A DNA stretch of 64,000 nt, taken from NCBI GenBank assembly GCA_030828305.1, contig JAURCU010000002.1:1-64000 (forward strand), in the 5' to 3' direction. The translations under genes and the position numbers were made by a program. Below are positions 54,029 to 62,423 of this stretch, one piece after another. The stretch is from Luteolibacter sp. (GTDB lineage: Bacteria > Verrucomicrobiota > Verrucomicrobiia > Verrucomicrobiales > Akkermansiaceae). The notes beneath the pieces were generated by a model. That model had not been told where the DNA came from, did not search any database, and was given only the letters and a program-made list of their open reading frames with translations. Positions within the stretch are counted from its first letter, which is position 1, and every line of letters begins with the position of its first letter.

Positions 54029-54748
54029 TCAGGGCAACTGCCAGGCCTTCTTGTATTTCGCATACTCCTCTTTTGGGAGCAGCACGTAGACCGGACCTTG
54101 GTCGGGGTCCAACTTGGCAATCAACTCACGCAACTTGTTTTCCGCCATGGTCGTGCAACCCGCCGTCGGCCTTGCGCCACCATCACGCCAGATGTGAAAG
54201 AAGATGGAGGAGCCCCCTCCTTTCACCACCTTGGGTGGCGCATTGTGGGCAATGAACAGCTTGAGGGCATGAGCCGGATCGTTCTGGCGCATCTGCGCCT
54301 TCTTCTCCCATTCGGCCTTGGGCTCGTGCTTTAGCACCACTTGGCGATTGTAGTGTTTGGACTCCGGATCCTCGACCCACAAGTGGCGTGAGGTGATGCG
54401 GGTGTAGGGCAGGTCCTTGTGCTTCTTGATAGTCCGGTCATAGCCCCACACTCCACCGAGGGCAAAGACGCCCACCGGACTTTTCCAATCGCCCTCCTTC
54501 TTGAGAACCGCCCGCTTGGGATTGGGATGCAGACCAAGCCCCCAGGCCATGCCTTTCTTGCCAAGGCGTGAGGGCCACGATTCACCGACCCTCTGCCACT
54601 TGCCATCCTTCTTCCCGTAAAGCGTCAGCGTGGCATGACTGCTGTTCCAATCCTCCGCGATGCCCACCAGGCATTGGGTGGTATTTTTGGGAATGACCTG
54701 GGCCTCAGCACCCACAAGCAGAGCGATCAGAAGACAAAAAAAACGCAT
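54029..54748 (-). CDS. Exported L,D-transpeptidase family protein (YkuD fold)
   Basis: The 239-residue protein from the ATG at 54748 has a signal peptide (about 1-16). The YkuD-type catalytic segment is near the C terminus, FFHIWRDGGARPTAGCTTM, with His185 and the nucleophile Cys198 in a TAGCTTM variant of the usual S/T-x-GCxR. These enzymes form 3-3 cross-links or attach proteins to peptidoglycan. The variant without the Arg after Cys belongs to the subfamily resembling E. coli YafK/DpaA-like or YkuD-related hydrolases, so hydrolytic activity is possible. It lies between two repeat elements and is convergent with pta. Confidence 0.8.
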   Translation of the reverse strand: MRFFCLLIALLVGAEAQVIPKNTTQCLVGIAEDWNSSHATLTLYGKKDGKWQRVGESWPSRLGKKGMAWGLGLHPNPKRAVLKKEGDWKSPVGVFALGGVWGYDRTIKKHKDLPYTRITSRHLWVEDPESKHYNRQVVLKHEPKAEWEKKAQMRQNDPAHALKLFIAHNAPPKVVKGGGSSIFFHIWRDGGARPTAGCTTMAENKLRELIAKLDPDQGPVYVLLPKEEYAKYKKAWQLP

Positions 54749-54799
54749 GATGCACGATTCTACCCTAATCCTTGAACCACGCAACGCGAAGCGTTGCCT

Positions 54800-54848
54800 G
54801 TTGACGATGAACTAAGGACGAATGACCAGGGACAAGCGGCTTTGCCGC
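54800..54848 (-). repeat. Stop-adjacent hairpin plus 7-nt periodic repeat, copy 2 (after lysS)
   Basis: Read on the minus strand, the lysS TAG is followed directly by gcggc-aaa-gccgc (54848-54836) and then by a stretch where GTC or GTT recurs five times at exact 7-nt steps (to about 54804). A second hairpin, gcaacgc-gaa-gcgttgc (54781-54797), lies just beyond. The build is the same as copy 1, on the opposite strand, again right behind a stop codon in the direction of transcription. Confidence 0.8.
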
Positions 54849-56351
54849 CTACTCCTTCTTCTTGAGCAGCGGGAAGAGCACCACGTCACGAATCGTCGGG
54901 GCTCCGGTGAGCATCATGATCAGGCGGTCAATGCCGATGCCGATGCCACCCGCCGGGGGCATGCCGCTTTCAAGGGTCTCAATGAAGTCGTAGTCGACCA
55001 ACTGCTCCTCTTCGCCACCAGCCTGGTGCTCGAGGCGCTCGCGTTGGACATCGGGGTCGTTGAGCTCGGAATAACCGGGGGAAATTTCCTGGCCGTTGAT
55101 GATGAGCTCATACACTTCCACGGTCTTGCCACCCGGAGTCACCTTGGCCAGCGGGATCAACTCGCTGGGCACGCGGGTGACAAAGCAGGGGTCAAAGGTA
55201 TGTTCTTCGACCTTCTTCTCAAAGACCTGCTGGATGACCTCGTAGTCCTCCATCTCGTCGGAAAGCTGCACGCCGAGTTCCTCACACTTCGCAATGCGGG
55301 CTTCGGGCGTGATGTCGAAAAAGTCCTCACCGGCCACTTCCTTGACCAGGTCATGGTAGTTGGCGCGCTTCCAGGGACGACTCAAGTCGATGGTGCGCGT
55401 CACATTGCCTTCCTCGTCCTTGTGCTCGATCTTGAGCCCACCACAGAACTTCTCTGCGAGGTGGCAGACCATGCTCTCGACCAGTTCGGCCATTTCCTCG
55501 AAGTCTGCAAACGCTTGGTAAGCCTCCAGCATGGTGAACTCGGGATTGTGGCGGCGTGAAATGCCCTCGTTGCGGAAGTTGCGATTGAGCTCAAAGACCT
55601 TGGTGAAGCCACCGACCAGCAGCCGCTTCAGGAACAACTCGGGCGCAATACGCAGGGTCAGAGGCATGCCCAAGGCATTATGGTGGGTTTCGAAAGGGCG
55701 GGCAGCGGCACCACCGGCCACGCTTTGGAGCATGGGAGTCTCGACCTCTAGGTAGCCGCGCTCATGAAAGAAGTTGCGCATTTCGGCAACCATCTGCGAG
55801 CGGATCACGAAGATCTCGGCACTCTCGGGGGTGCCCAACAGGTCGAGGTGGCGCTTGCGGTATTTGGTTTCGCGGTCGGCAAGACCGTGAAATTTATCGG
55901 GCATCGGGCGAAGCGACTTGGAGAGCACAGTAAAACTCTCAAGCTTCACCGTCGGCTCACCGGTGCGGGTGGTAAAGGTTTCACCCTCAACGCCAATCCA
56001 GTCTCCACGATCAAGGCACTTCCAAATGTCTTGCTGATCATCGGGCAGATGCTTGATGCCGACAAAGCCTTGGATGGAACCATGCACATCACCGATCTGG
56101 AAAAAGACCGATCGGCCCATGTCTCGAATGGCGGTGATGCGGCCGGCGATCCTTACTTTTTTCTCATCTTGAAAATTGGCCCGCAACTCCCCGGGAGTGG
56201 TGGTGACTTCAAAGCGAGAGCCGTAGGGATCCACCCCGAGCTCACGAAGCTTGGCGAGTTTCTCTCGGCGAACGGCAATCAGTTCAGCTTCAGTGGATTG
56301 CGGGGCGGGTGGATTCGCTCCATCAGGGGCGGGTGCTGCTTGGTCACTCAT
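54849..56351 (-). CDS. lysS: Lysyl-tRNA synthetase, class II
   Basis: LysS charges tRNA-Lys. The 500 residues have the OB-fold anticodon-binding domain (about 35-170; IRDMGRSVFFQIGD, GDWIGVEGE) and the class II catalytic core: motif 1 near MLQSVAGGAAARPFETHHN, motif 2 FELNRNFRNEGIS followed by RHNPEFTMLE, and motif 3 GIGIGIDRLIMMLTG. The N-terminal 20 residues are Ala/Pro-rich. It stands alone, divergent from hflX (127 nt). Its stop codon is followed directly by the second copy of the hairpin/heptad repeat. Confidence 0.96.
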   Translation of the reverse strand: MSDQAAPAPDGANPPAPQSTEAELIAVRREKLAKLRELGVDPYGSRFEVTTTPGELRANFQDEKKVRIAGRITAIRDMGRSVFFQIGDVHGSIQGFVGIKHLPDDQQDIWKCLDRGDWIGVEGETFTTRTGEPTVKLESFTVLSKSLRPMPDKFHGLADRETKYRKRHLDLLGTPESAEIFVIRSQMVAEMRNFFHERGYLEVETPMLQSVAGGAAARPFETHHNALGMPLTLRIAPELFLKRLLVGGFTKVFELNRNFRNEGISRRHNPEFTMLEAYQAFADFEEMAELVESMVCHLAEKFCGGLKIEHKDEEGNVTRTIDLSRPWKRANYHDLVKEVAGEDFFDITPEARIAKCEELGVQLSDEMEDYEVIQQVFEKKVEEHTFDPCFVTRVPSELIPLAKVTPGGKTVEVYELIINGQEISPGYSELNDPDVQRERLEHQAGGEEEQLVDYDFIETLESGMPPAGGIGIGIDRLIMMLTGAPTIRDVVLFPLLKKKE

Positions 56352-56478
56352 GGCGCGAATGGCTTAGGCAGCCCAGAGCCGTGTCGCAAGAATCGAAACC
56401 AAATTTCAGTCTTTTTCGTCGCCAAATCCGGCAATTTCCGTGGCTCAGGCCGCGTGCCGGTGTTATTGCTGCGGCCGC

Positions 56479-57774
56479 ATGTTCGAAGTCCGGGAAAAAC
56501 CAGACATGGTGGAACGCTCCTTGTTGGTGCGTTTCTGCTTCGATACCCGTGAACTTGAGGAGGCCGAATCACTTCTCGAGGAACTCGGAGAGCTGGTATC
56601 CACCTTGGGTATCGGTGTGGAGCAGAAGGTCCTGGCCCGCTGCCGGGAGATGAAGAAAAAGTTCCTCTGTGGCACCGGCAAGGCTCAGGAGATCGTGGAT
56701 CTGGCCAAGGCGCACGAATGTGATGTCATCGTGGTCGACAACGGACTCGCCCCCTCGCAACAACGCGAATGGGAGCGTCTGGGCGATATCTGCGTGATCG
56801 ACCGTGAAGAGGTAATCCTCGACATCTTTGCCAAGCGCGCGGCCACCAAGGAAGCCCGCCTGCAGGTGGAACTCGCGCGCATGCAGTATGCATTGCCCCG
56901 CCTGGCAAGAATGTGGGGGCACCTCGACCGCGAGGGTGGTGGTGGCACAGGTGGCGCCGGAGCGTCGCGCGGCATGGGTGAAAAGCAGATTGAAGTCGAC
57001 CGACGTCTGGCCAACACCAACATTGATCGCTGCAAACGCGAGTTGGAGGATGTGCGTAGGCAGCGTGCCACCCAACGCAAGGTCCGCGAAAAACAGGAGA
57101 CTCCCCATGCCGCCATCGTCGGCTATACCAACGCCGGCAAGTCGACCCTGCTCAATAAGCTGAGTGATGCCAATGTTCTAGCCAAGGACATGCTCTTTGC
57201 CACCTTGGATACCACCACGCGGCGCATTGAGCTTCCCGACGGCCAACCGCTGCTGATCACCGATACCGTCGGATTTGTACGCAACCTGCCCCACCGCTTG
57301 GTCGAGGCCTTCAAAGCCACCCTCGAGGAAGCTGTGCTCGCCGACTTCCTCATCCACGTGCTGGATGCCACGTCACCGGAAATCGAGCGCTTTCACGATA
57401 CCACCCTCAAGGTTCTCGGTGAACTGGGAGCCGACGACAAACCCGTCATCACCGTGCTCAATAAGATTGACCTGGTCAATGACCCCGATCAATTGGCTGA
57501 ACTCAAACTGAAATATCCTGACGCCTTGAGAATCTCGGCGGTCACCGGCACAAATCTGACGAGGCTGCACGAGGCCTGTTGCAACAAACTTTTCGACCGC
57601 ATTCAACGCCTGCAATACCGCATCCCGCAAGAGCGGGGTGATCTAATCAACCTCCTGCACCGTGAGGCCAAGATCTTGTCCACCGACTACCTAGCCGATT
57701 GCGTGCAGATCACCGCGGTGGTATCCCAACAAGTTGCCGGACGCTTGGCGCCATTCGCCACTCAAACCGAATAA
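56479..57774 (+). CDS. hflX: Ribosome-associated GTPase HflX
   Basis: HflX splits stalled or stressed ribosomes. The ATG at 56479 gives 431 residues: the N-terminal HflX domain (LGIGVEQKV, KFLCGTGKAQEI, VVDNGLAPSQQREWE), a Gly-rich linker (GGGGTGGAGASRGMGEKQIE, about 153-172) and a GTPase domain with GYTNAGKST (215-223), DTVGF and NKIDL. A conserved Cys pair or other odd features are not obvious. The frame upstream of 56479 has no homology-like content. The next gene, an L,D-transpeptidase, begins 28 nt downstream. Confidence 0.94.
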   Translation: MFEVREKPDMVERSLLVRFCFDTRELEEAESLLEELGELVSTLGIGVEQKVLARCREMKKKFLCGTGKAQEIVDLAKAHECDVIVVDNGLAPSQQREWERLGDICVIDREEVILDIFAKRAATKEARLQVELARMQYALPRLARMWGHLDREGGGGTGGAGASRGMGEKQIEVDRRLANTNIDRCKRELEDVRRQRATQRKVREKQETPHAAIVGYTNAGKSTLLNKLSDANVLAKDMLFATLDTTTRRIELPDGQPLLITDTVGFVRNLPHRLVEAFKATLEEAVLADFLIHVLDATSPEIERFHDTTLKVLGELGADDKPVITVLNKIDLVNDPDQLAELKLKYPDALRISAVTGTNLTRLHEACCNKLFDRIQRLQYRIPQERGDLINLLHREAKILSTDYLADCVQITAVVSQQVAGRLAPFATQTE

Positions 57775-57802
57775 GCCTCCTGCCCAAGACACTCAGATCC
57801 AC

Positions 57803-58837
57803 ATGATCCGACCTCTAGCCTGCCTCTTCATCCTCGCCCTGCTGAGCCTGCCGGTCGCCAGTGGACGCGACGCTCCATACCTTGAACTCGAGACCGCTGA
57901 TGCACTCCGCTTGCAGATTTTTCTCGATCAGAGCCACTTCGGACCCGGCGTGATCGATGGCAAACCGGGCCGCTTCACCACCCTTTCCCTGCAGGCTTGG
58001 AACGAGGCAAACGGATACCCCCCGGACGACATTGAGAACGCTATGAAGGCTGCAAGGCGTGAGGTAAAGCACCCCATGGCCACCGCAGTGGTATCCGAGG
58101 TGGCCAGGCAGTGGGTCGACCCTAGCTTGCCCTACGATTCCGACCGCGCTGGCCAAGCCGCCAAGAAGCGCATGAGCTACCGCCGCATGAGCGAGTTTCT
58201 CGCCGAGCGCTACCACTGCGATGAGGATTTCCTACGCGCCATCAACGCCCCCCAGAATCTCGAAAAACTCGAGGCCGGGGACAGCATCCTCGTGCCCAAC
58301 GTCGAGCCATTCCTGATTGAGAAACTGGGAGCTAACAGCCACGAAAAGGACGATGAACTCAGCAGCCGCCATGTGGTCGTCGACACCAAGGCCAACCAGC
58401 TGCGCATCTACAAGCCGGCACCCGCCGCTCTGGTGGTAGCCAAACCCGGAGATGCCATCGCAATCAATGAAGGCCGCAAGAACAAAAACCTTGTCGCCAC
58501 TTTCCCGATCACACCCGGTCGGCCGAAATTCATCGCCATCGGCACCTGGGAGCTACGCAACATGGTCGAAATGCCATGGTGGAGATACGATCAGACCTTC
58601 CTCGACACCGGTGAGCGCGGTCCCGAGGAAGAAACCCTCAACATCCCACCGGGGCCCAACAGTCCGGTGGGTATCATCTGGAACGGCACCAGCAAGCGCG
58701 GCATTGGCCTCCACGGCACCAGCAATCCGGAAACCATCGGCCGCGCCCGCAGTTCCGGATGCATCCGCCTCTGCAACTGGGACGCTGCCCGACTGCCCAA
58801 GTTCATCCGGCCGGGCGCCACCATCGAGATTCGCTGA
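57803..58837 (+). CDS. Exported L,D-transpeptidase with N-terminal peptidoglycan-binding-like region
   Basis: The 344-residue protein has a signal peptide (about 1-20), then ALRLQIFLDQSHFGPGVIDG, which resembles a peptidoglycan-binding (PG_binding_1) repeat, a central linker with LEAGDSILVPNV (LysM-like end), and a YkuD catalytic domain ending HGTSNPETIGRARSSGCIRL, with His304 and nucleophile Cys320. It matches the ErfK/YbiS group that makes 3-3 cross-links or anchors lipoproteins. It is located 14 nt upstream of a periplasmic folding catalyst gene, suggesting one envelope-related operon. Confidence 0.87.
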   Translation: MIRPLACLFILALLSLPVASGRDAPYLELETADALRLQIFLDQSHFGPGVIDGKPGRFTTLSLQAWNEANGYPPDDIENAMKAARREVKHPMATAVVSEVARQWVDPSLPYDSDRAGQAAKKRMSYRRMSEFLAERYHCDEDFLRAINAPQNLEKLEAGDSILVPNVEPFLIEKLGANSHEKDDELSSRHVVVDTKANQLRIYKPAPAALVVAKPGDAIAINEGRKNKNLVATFPITPGRPKFIAIGTWELRNMVEMPWWRYDQTFLDTGERGPEEETLNIPPGPNSPVGIIWNGTSKRGIGLHGTSNPETIGRARSSGCIRLCNWDAARLPKFIRPGATIEIR

Positions 58838-58851
58838 TCCATTTCACCACC

Positions 58852-59916
58852 GTGACCAACAAACAACTCAAAAAGTTTCTCTGGCAATTCGGTGTGTATG
58901 GCGCCGTGCTGACCTATCTGGGACTCGACCTATTTGTCTTCAACGGTCCCCTTTCCAAACGCATTTCAGCCAAGGATCCGCAGAGCGCCGAGGCCATTGC
59001 CAGGGCCAAGGCCAATGGAGTCGTCGCGCAGGTCTTCAACCATCCGATCACCCGCAGCCAGGTCTTGCGCGCCGCCCACGAACGCGTCTGGCGTATGGGC
59101 CAGAATTACGATGACATGACAGCAAGCCAGCAGCAGCTCGTGCGCTATGCCGCGCTCGACGAACTCATCGATCACGAACTGCTGCGGGTCAAGGCCATGG
59201 CACACACCGAGAAACTCATCATCAATTCCAAGGAACTGGAATCTCGCGTTGAGCGCTTCAAGAGGCGCTTTTCAGGTGATAAGGCCCTGCTGACTGCGAT
59301 GAAATCCCAGGGCATCGAAGGCATGCAGGATCTGCGGGATCGCATCGCCGCCCAGATGCAGCAGGAAGCCTACATCGAGCTGAGGATCGCACCACTTAGT
59401 GAAGTCTCGGAGGAGGAAGCCCGCAACTGGTTCGAGCAAAACAAAAAGCAGCTGGCCAATCCGGAGCACCGCCACCTGCGCCATCTCTTCATACCCTCGC
59501 TCGAGGTGCAAGAGGCTGCGGCCCGGCAACAACTCGAAGCTGCCAAGGCCGCGCTCAACTCTGGCGATAGCGACTTCGCTACCCTGGCCAAGCAAATCAG
59601 TCGGGACTCTGCCACCAAACACAATGGTGGAGACTTGGGCTGGGTCGTGCGTGAACGCCTGCCCGCGGACTTCGCCAAGGCCGTGTGGGATCTGCCCGCT
59701 TATCAGCCCACTCTGATCGAGAGCTCCATCGGCTGGCATCTGGTCGAGGTCCTCGGACAGCAACCCGCCAAGCAGCGCATCTTCGAGGAGGCCCGCGAGG
59801 AAATCATCGCCGCCATCAAGAGCATCAAACGCCGAGAAGCCACCAAGAAATACCGCGAGGCACTACGTCAGTTCGAAGGACACCGAGTAACCGTGTATCA
59901 TGACATGATGAGGTAG
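58852..59916 (+). CDS. Membrane-anchored parvulin-type peptidyl-prolyl isomerase
   Basis: The 354-residue protein begins at GTG 58852, 14 nt after the L,D-transpeptidase, with one N-terminal transmembrane helix (about 11-25). A SurA-like N domain follows (ITRSQVLRAAHERVWRMG ... ALDELIDHELLRVKA), then a rotamase domain with HLRHLFIPSLE, FATLAKQISRDSATKHNGGDLGWV (hallmarks SxDxxxxxxGGDLGW) and SSIGWHLVEVLG. It is predicted to help outer-membrane or exported proteins fold. The earlier in-frame start at 58759 overlaps the preceding gene. A hairpin/heptad repeat follows the stop by 2 nt. Confidence 0.87.
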   Translation: MTNKQLKKFLWQFGVYGAVLTYLGLDLFVFNGPLSKRISAKDPQSAEAIARAKANGVVAQVFNHPITRSQVLRAAHERVWRMGQNYDDMTASQQQLVRYAALDELIDHELLRVKAMAHTEKLIINSKELESRVERFKRRFSGDKALLTAMKSQGIEGMQDLRDRIAAQMQQEAYIELRIAPLSEVSEEEARNWFEQNKKQLANPEHRHLRHLFIPSLEVQEAAARQQLEAAKAALNSGDSDFATLAKQISRDSATKHNGGDLGWVVRERLPADFAKAVWDLPAYQPTLIESSIGWHLVEVLGQQPAKQRIFEEAREEIIAAIKSIKRREATKKYREALRQFEGHRVTVYHDMMR

Positions 59917-59966
59917 GTCCGACGGAGTCGGTCCTGTTCCTGTTTCCTGGTTTCTCGTTTGATTTT
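59917..59966 (+). repeat. Stop-adjacent hairpin plus 7-nt periodic repeat, copy 3 (after the isomerase gene)
   Basis: Two nt after the TAG at 59914-59916 comes ccgac-gga-gtcgg (59919-59931), followed by a pyrimidine-rich stretch with GTT at intervals of 6, 8 and 7 nt (59936, 59942, 59950, 59957). It has the same architecture as copies 1 and 2 but is more degenerate in phase. Confidence 0.65.
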
Positions 59967-60049
59967 GGATGATCCATCGAGACTGAGCGGAACAACCCGG
60001 TTTGCATGGCCAGAGGCCAACCACACCCTCCGCATCGGACCGAACACGA

Positions 60050-60085
60050 GATCAACTGGGAACTAAGAACCACAAATCAGCAACC
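60050..60085 (-). repeat. 7-nt periodic repeat, copy 4 (reverse, upstream of ruvA)
   Basis: On the minus strand GTT recurs at 7-nt steps three times in gtggttcttagttcccagtt, which matches copy 1 at 18 of 20 positions over TGGTTCTYAGTTCCYAGTTG. An imperfect GC-rich dyad (cggac-agc-gtcgc) lies at 60088-60100. No gene stop adjoins it, so it may be the far arm of a larger unit with copy 3 or an independent remnant. Confidence 0.6.
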
Positions 60086-60146
60086 GGCGGACAGCGTCGC
60101 CCCCCTTTAAGCTTTCCTAACCATTGTTGCATGATTAAATGATTCC

Positions 60147-60743
60147 GTGATCGCAAGACTCCGCGGCAAAATCATTGAAGCCTACCCAAACCGCCTTGTT
60201 GTGGACTGTCAAGGAGTGGGTTACCTGGTAAACATACCCATTTCCACCTTTGATCATCTCAACCCATCCGAGGGCATGGAGGTCGACCTGCGCACCCACC
60301 TACAAGTGCGCGAAACCGCCCACAATCTCTATGGCTTCGCAACCGAGGAAGAGCGCGACCTCTTTCTCATGCTCATCGAGCGGGTCAGCGGCATCGGCCC
60401 CGCGATAGCCATGGCCGTGCTCAGCGGCATGCCTGTCGCCCGCTTCAAGAGCTGCGTCATTAGTGGCGATGCCACACAAATTTCCCGAGTCAAGGGCTTG
60501 GGCAAGAAGACAGCTGAACGCATTGTCCTCGAACTCAAGGATAAGGTCGGAGTCACTGACACATGGCAGGATGCCGCCGCCGGCACAGTCAGCGCTCCCG
60601 CAGCCGATGCCGAACTCGCCCTGATTGCACTGGGCTACAAACAGGTCGACGCGCGCAAGGCCGTGCGCGCCCTTGTGGATGCAGACAGCAACGCTCCCGC
60701 AGAGGAGCTCATCCGTGGCGCGCTTCGAAAATTACAAAGTTAA
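60147..60743 (+). CDS. ruvA: Holliday junction DNA helicase subunit RuvA
   Basis: RuvA binds four-way junctions and loads RuvB. The 198-residue protein starts at GTG 60147 with MIARLRGKIIEAYPNRLVVDCQGVGYLV, quoted in parts as IARLRGKI and VDCQGVGYLV, the OB-fold domain. Two helix-hairpin-helix motifs follow (LLIERVSGIGPAIAMAVLSG, ISRVKGLGKKTAERIVLELK), and the C-terminal domain III (ELALIALGYKQVDARKAV) contacts RuvB. Neither ruvB nor ruvC is in the window. The next gene is an unrelated PEP-CTERM protein. Confidence 0.95.
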   Translation: MIARLRGKIIEAYPNRLVVDCQGVGYLVNIPISTFDHLNPSEGMEVDLRTHLQVRETAHNLYGFATEEERDLFLMLIERVSGIGPAIAMAVLSGMPVARFKSCVISGDATQISRVKGLGKKTAERIVLELKDKVGVTDTWQDAAAGTVSAPAADAELALIALGYKQVDARKAVRALVDADSNAPAEELIRGALRKLQS

Positions 60744-60795
60744 TATATAATTTTATTATTTATATTTTTAATGATGCGGATATTATCACAGCGTC

Positions 60796-61455
60796 ATGCG
60801 CCTGCTTCTGCTTCTGCCCATTTCCGCCATTACCACCCACTCCACCCAGGCTTCCCTGGTCGCTTATTGGAATTTCAACGAGCTCTCCATCACCTCCGCC
60901 GCCACACCCGGATTCAGCGGCGTCCCCATCTCCATCGCCGCCTCCCAAGGATCCGGCACCTTGGATCTGAGCTCTTGGCAGGGGACCGTGGATGACTTCG
61001 CAGGCAGCACCATCAACCGGCTGAATGAAGACTCTGCAGAGGAGTCTCTGAGTCTGATCGCCGGCTCCGCCAACAGCGGAAACGGCAGCTCCATCACCCT
61101 ACAGATTTCGCTGGTCGGGCAGGCCAACCCAGCGCTGAGCATGGCCACTCAAGGAACCGCCACCGGCTTCAATGCCGTGCAGCTTTCCTGGTCCACCGAT
61201 GGAATTCAATTCACCGACTTTGGTGCAAGCTACGATCCCGCCAGCTTCTTTACCCTGCAGAGCTTCGATCTCTCGAGCGTGGACGCACTCGACGGCGCAC
61301 CCGACGTCTGGCTTCGTCTGAGCTTTGATGGCGCCAGTAGCCCCACGGGAAACAACCGCATCGACAACCTGAAAATTCATGCCATGCCGGAACCTTCCGC
61401 GGCCATTCTAGCGATGCTCGGCAGTCTGCTTATCCTGCGCCGCAAGAGGTGCTGA
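60796..61455 (+). CDS. PEP-CTERM surface protein
   Basis: The 219-residue exported protein has a signal peptide (about 1-19), then LVAYWNFNEL, a start typical of LamG-like/PEP-CTERM proteins in Verrucomicrobia, a beta-rich Ser/Thr/Ala body of about 170 residues and the C-terminal sorting signal: MPEPSAA (PEP at 198-200), a transmembrane segment and RRKRC at the end. PEP-CTERM proteins are processed by an exosortase (EpsH/XrtA family), which is not in this window, and go to the outer surface or exopolysaccharide. It is preceded by a very AT-rich stretch (60742-60780) likely to hold its promoter. Confidence 0.88.
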   Translation: MRLLLLLPISAITTHSTQASLVAYWNFNELSITSAATPGFSGVPISIAASQGSGTLDLSSWQGTVDDFAGSTINRLNEDSAEESLSLIAGSANSGNGSSITLQISLVGQANPALSMATQGTATGFNAVQLSWSTDGIQFTDFGASYDPASFFTLQSFDLSSVDALDGAPDVWLRLSFDGASSPTGNNRIDNLKIHAMPEPSAAILAMLGSLLILRRKRC

Positions 61456-61480
61456 GGCGCCACACCAGCAACTCAGTGCA

Positions 61481-62083
61481 TCAGTCGACCATAATTTCGC
61501 TGCCCATTTGCACCCGCTTAAAGATATAGGGGATCACCTTCTGCGGTCCACGAATGCAGCCATGGGAGGCTGGGTAGCGTTTAACCGGCCCAACGTGGTG
61601 ACCAATACCATCATTGGTCAGGCGCATCCAGTAGGGCATGGGAGCTCCCACAAACTTGCCGCCCTCGGGCACTTCATCGATGCGGATATCAGCGTCACCA
61701 TTTACGAGTTTGCCCTCAGCATCGTAGATGCGACCATACCGGTTGGAAGACTTTTCCACTTTCTTCTCAAGGACCTTGTAGACCCCCTTGGGTGTCGGGT
61801 GGGTTTTGCGTCCGGAACAGATGGGGTAGTCGATAACCACCTGCTCACCATGCAGCAAAAAACCGCGTTGAAGTGAGGTATCGATCTTAATGCGTGTGGC
61901 ATCAGGAGTCATCTGCCCATACAACTCCTTGTCCTTCCAGTAGTCGGAGGTTTTTGGATAATCCTCACGCAGCGCAAAATGCGCGTGCGAGCCCTCCGGA
62001 GGAGCCTTCGGAGCACAGGAATTCAGAGCGTGGCAAAGAAGAGCTCCAAGCAATAAAAACAGACGCCGAAATAGAAATTTCAC
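61481..62083 (-). CDS. L,D-transpeptidase, probable lipoprotein
   Basis: The 200-residue protein (GTG start at 62083; a TTG at 62128 is less likely) starts MKFLFRRLFLLLGALL and has a Cys at about 23 in ALNSC, a passable lipobox with Asn at -3. The YkuD domain includes IDYPICSGRKTHPTPKG, where the conserved glycine-rich strand is recognisable, and ends with VKRYPASHGCIR, giving His174 and the nucleophile Cys176 in the canonical SHGCIR motif. This is the most typical Ldt of the three in the window. The end is 26 nt from the convergent PEP-CTERM gene. Confidence 0.87.
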   Translation of the reverse strand: MKFLFRRLFLLLGALLCHALNSCAPKAPPEGSHAHFALREDYPKTSDYWKDKELYGQMTPDATRIKIDTSLQRGFLLHGEQVVIDYPICSGRKTHPTPKGVYKVLEKKVEKSSNRYGRIYDAEGKLVNGDADIRIDEVPEGGKFVGAPMPYWMRLTNDGIGHHVGPVKRYPASHGCIRGPQKVIPYIFKRVQMGSEIMVD

Positions 62084-62202
62084 GATAGAATGATTAAGGT
62101 CAGTGAGATCATTCGGCAAGAAAATCAAGTTTTTCCCAGGCCATCATAGACTCAAAAAAGTCTTAGATCCAAAGATCTGGCGCTTCAATGAATGAATTTG
62201 TA

Positions 62203-62406
62203 TCATGCGCCCATTCCATCCCCGCCATGACGGCGCAGCAGCATGAAGCTACCGAGCAAAGCGAGAAAAACAGATGAGGGCTCGGGGATGAGAATGGCTA
62301 GCATACCGGAAGTTGGGGCAGTAGGAGCAATCTTACTGTTGCCAAGACCACTGACACTCAAAAATAGTGGCACACTGAATTGAGCCCAGCCAGCCAGGCA
62401 CTTCAT
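62203..62406 (-). CDS. Very short PEP-CTERM protein or remnant
   Basis: The 67-residue frame has an N-terminal hydrophobic stretch (about 8-20), a short linker (NSKIAPTAPTSGM) and a PEP-CTERM-type tail: IPEPSSVFLALLGSFMLLRR, followed by HGGDGMGA. A normal PEP-CTERM protein has a domain of 100 or more residues between the two parts and ends shortly after the basic run. This could be a remnant left by deletion of the middle, or a real mini-protein. The start is ATG at 62406, 18 nt from the tRNA. Confidence 0.5.
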   Translation of the reverse strand: MKCLAGWAQFSVPLFLSVSGLGNSKIAPTAPTSGMLAILIPEPSSVFLALLGSFMLLRRHGGDGMGA

Positions 62407-62423
62407 AACCTATTGATTATAAG

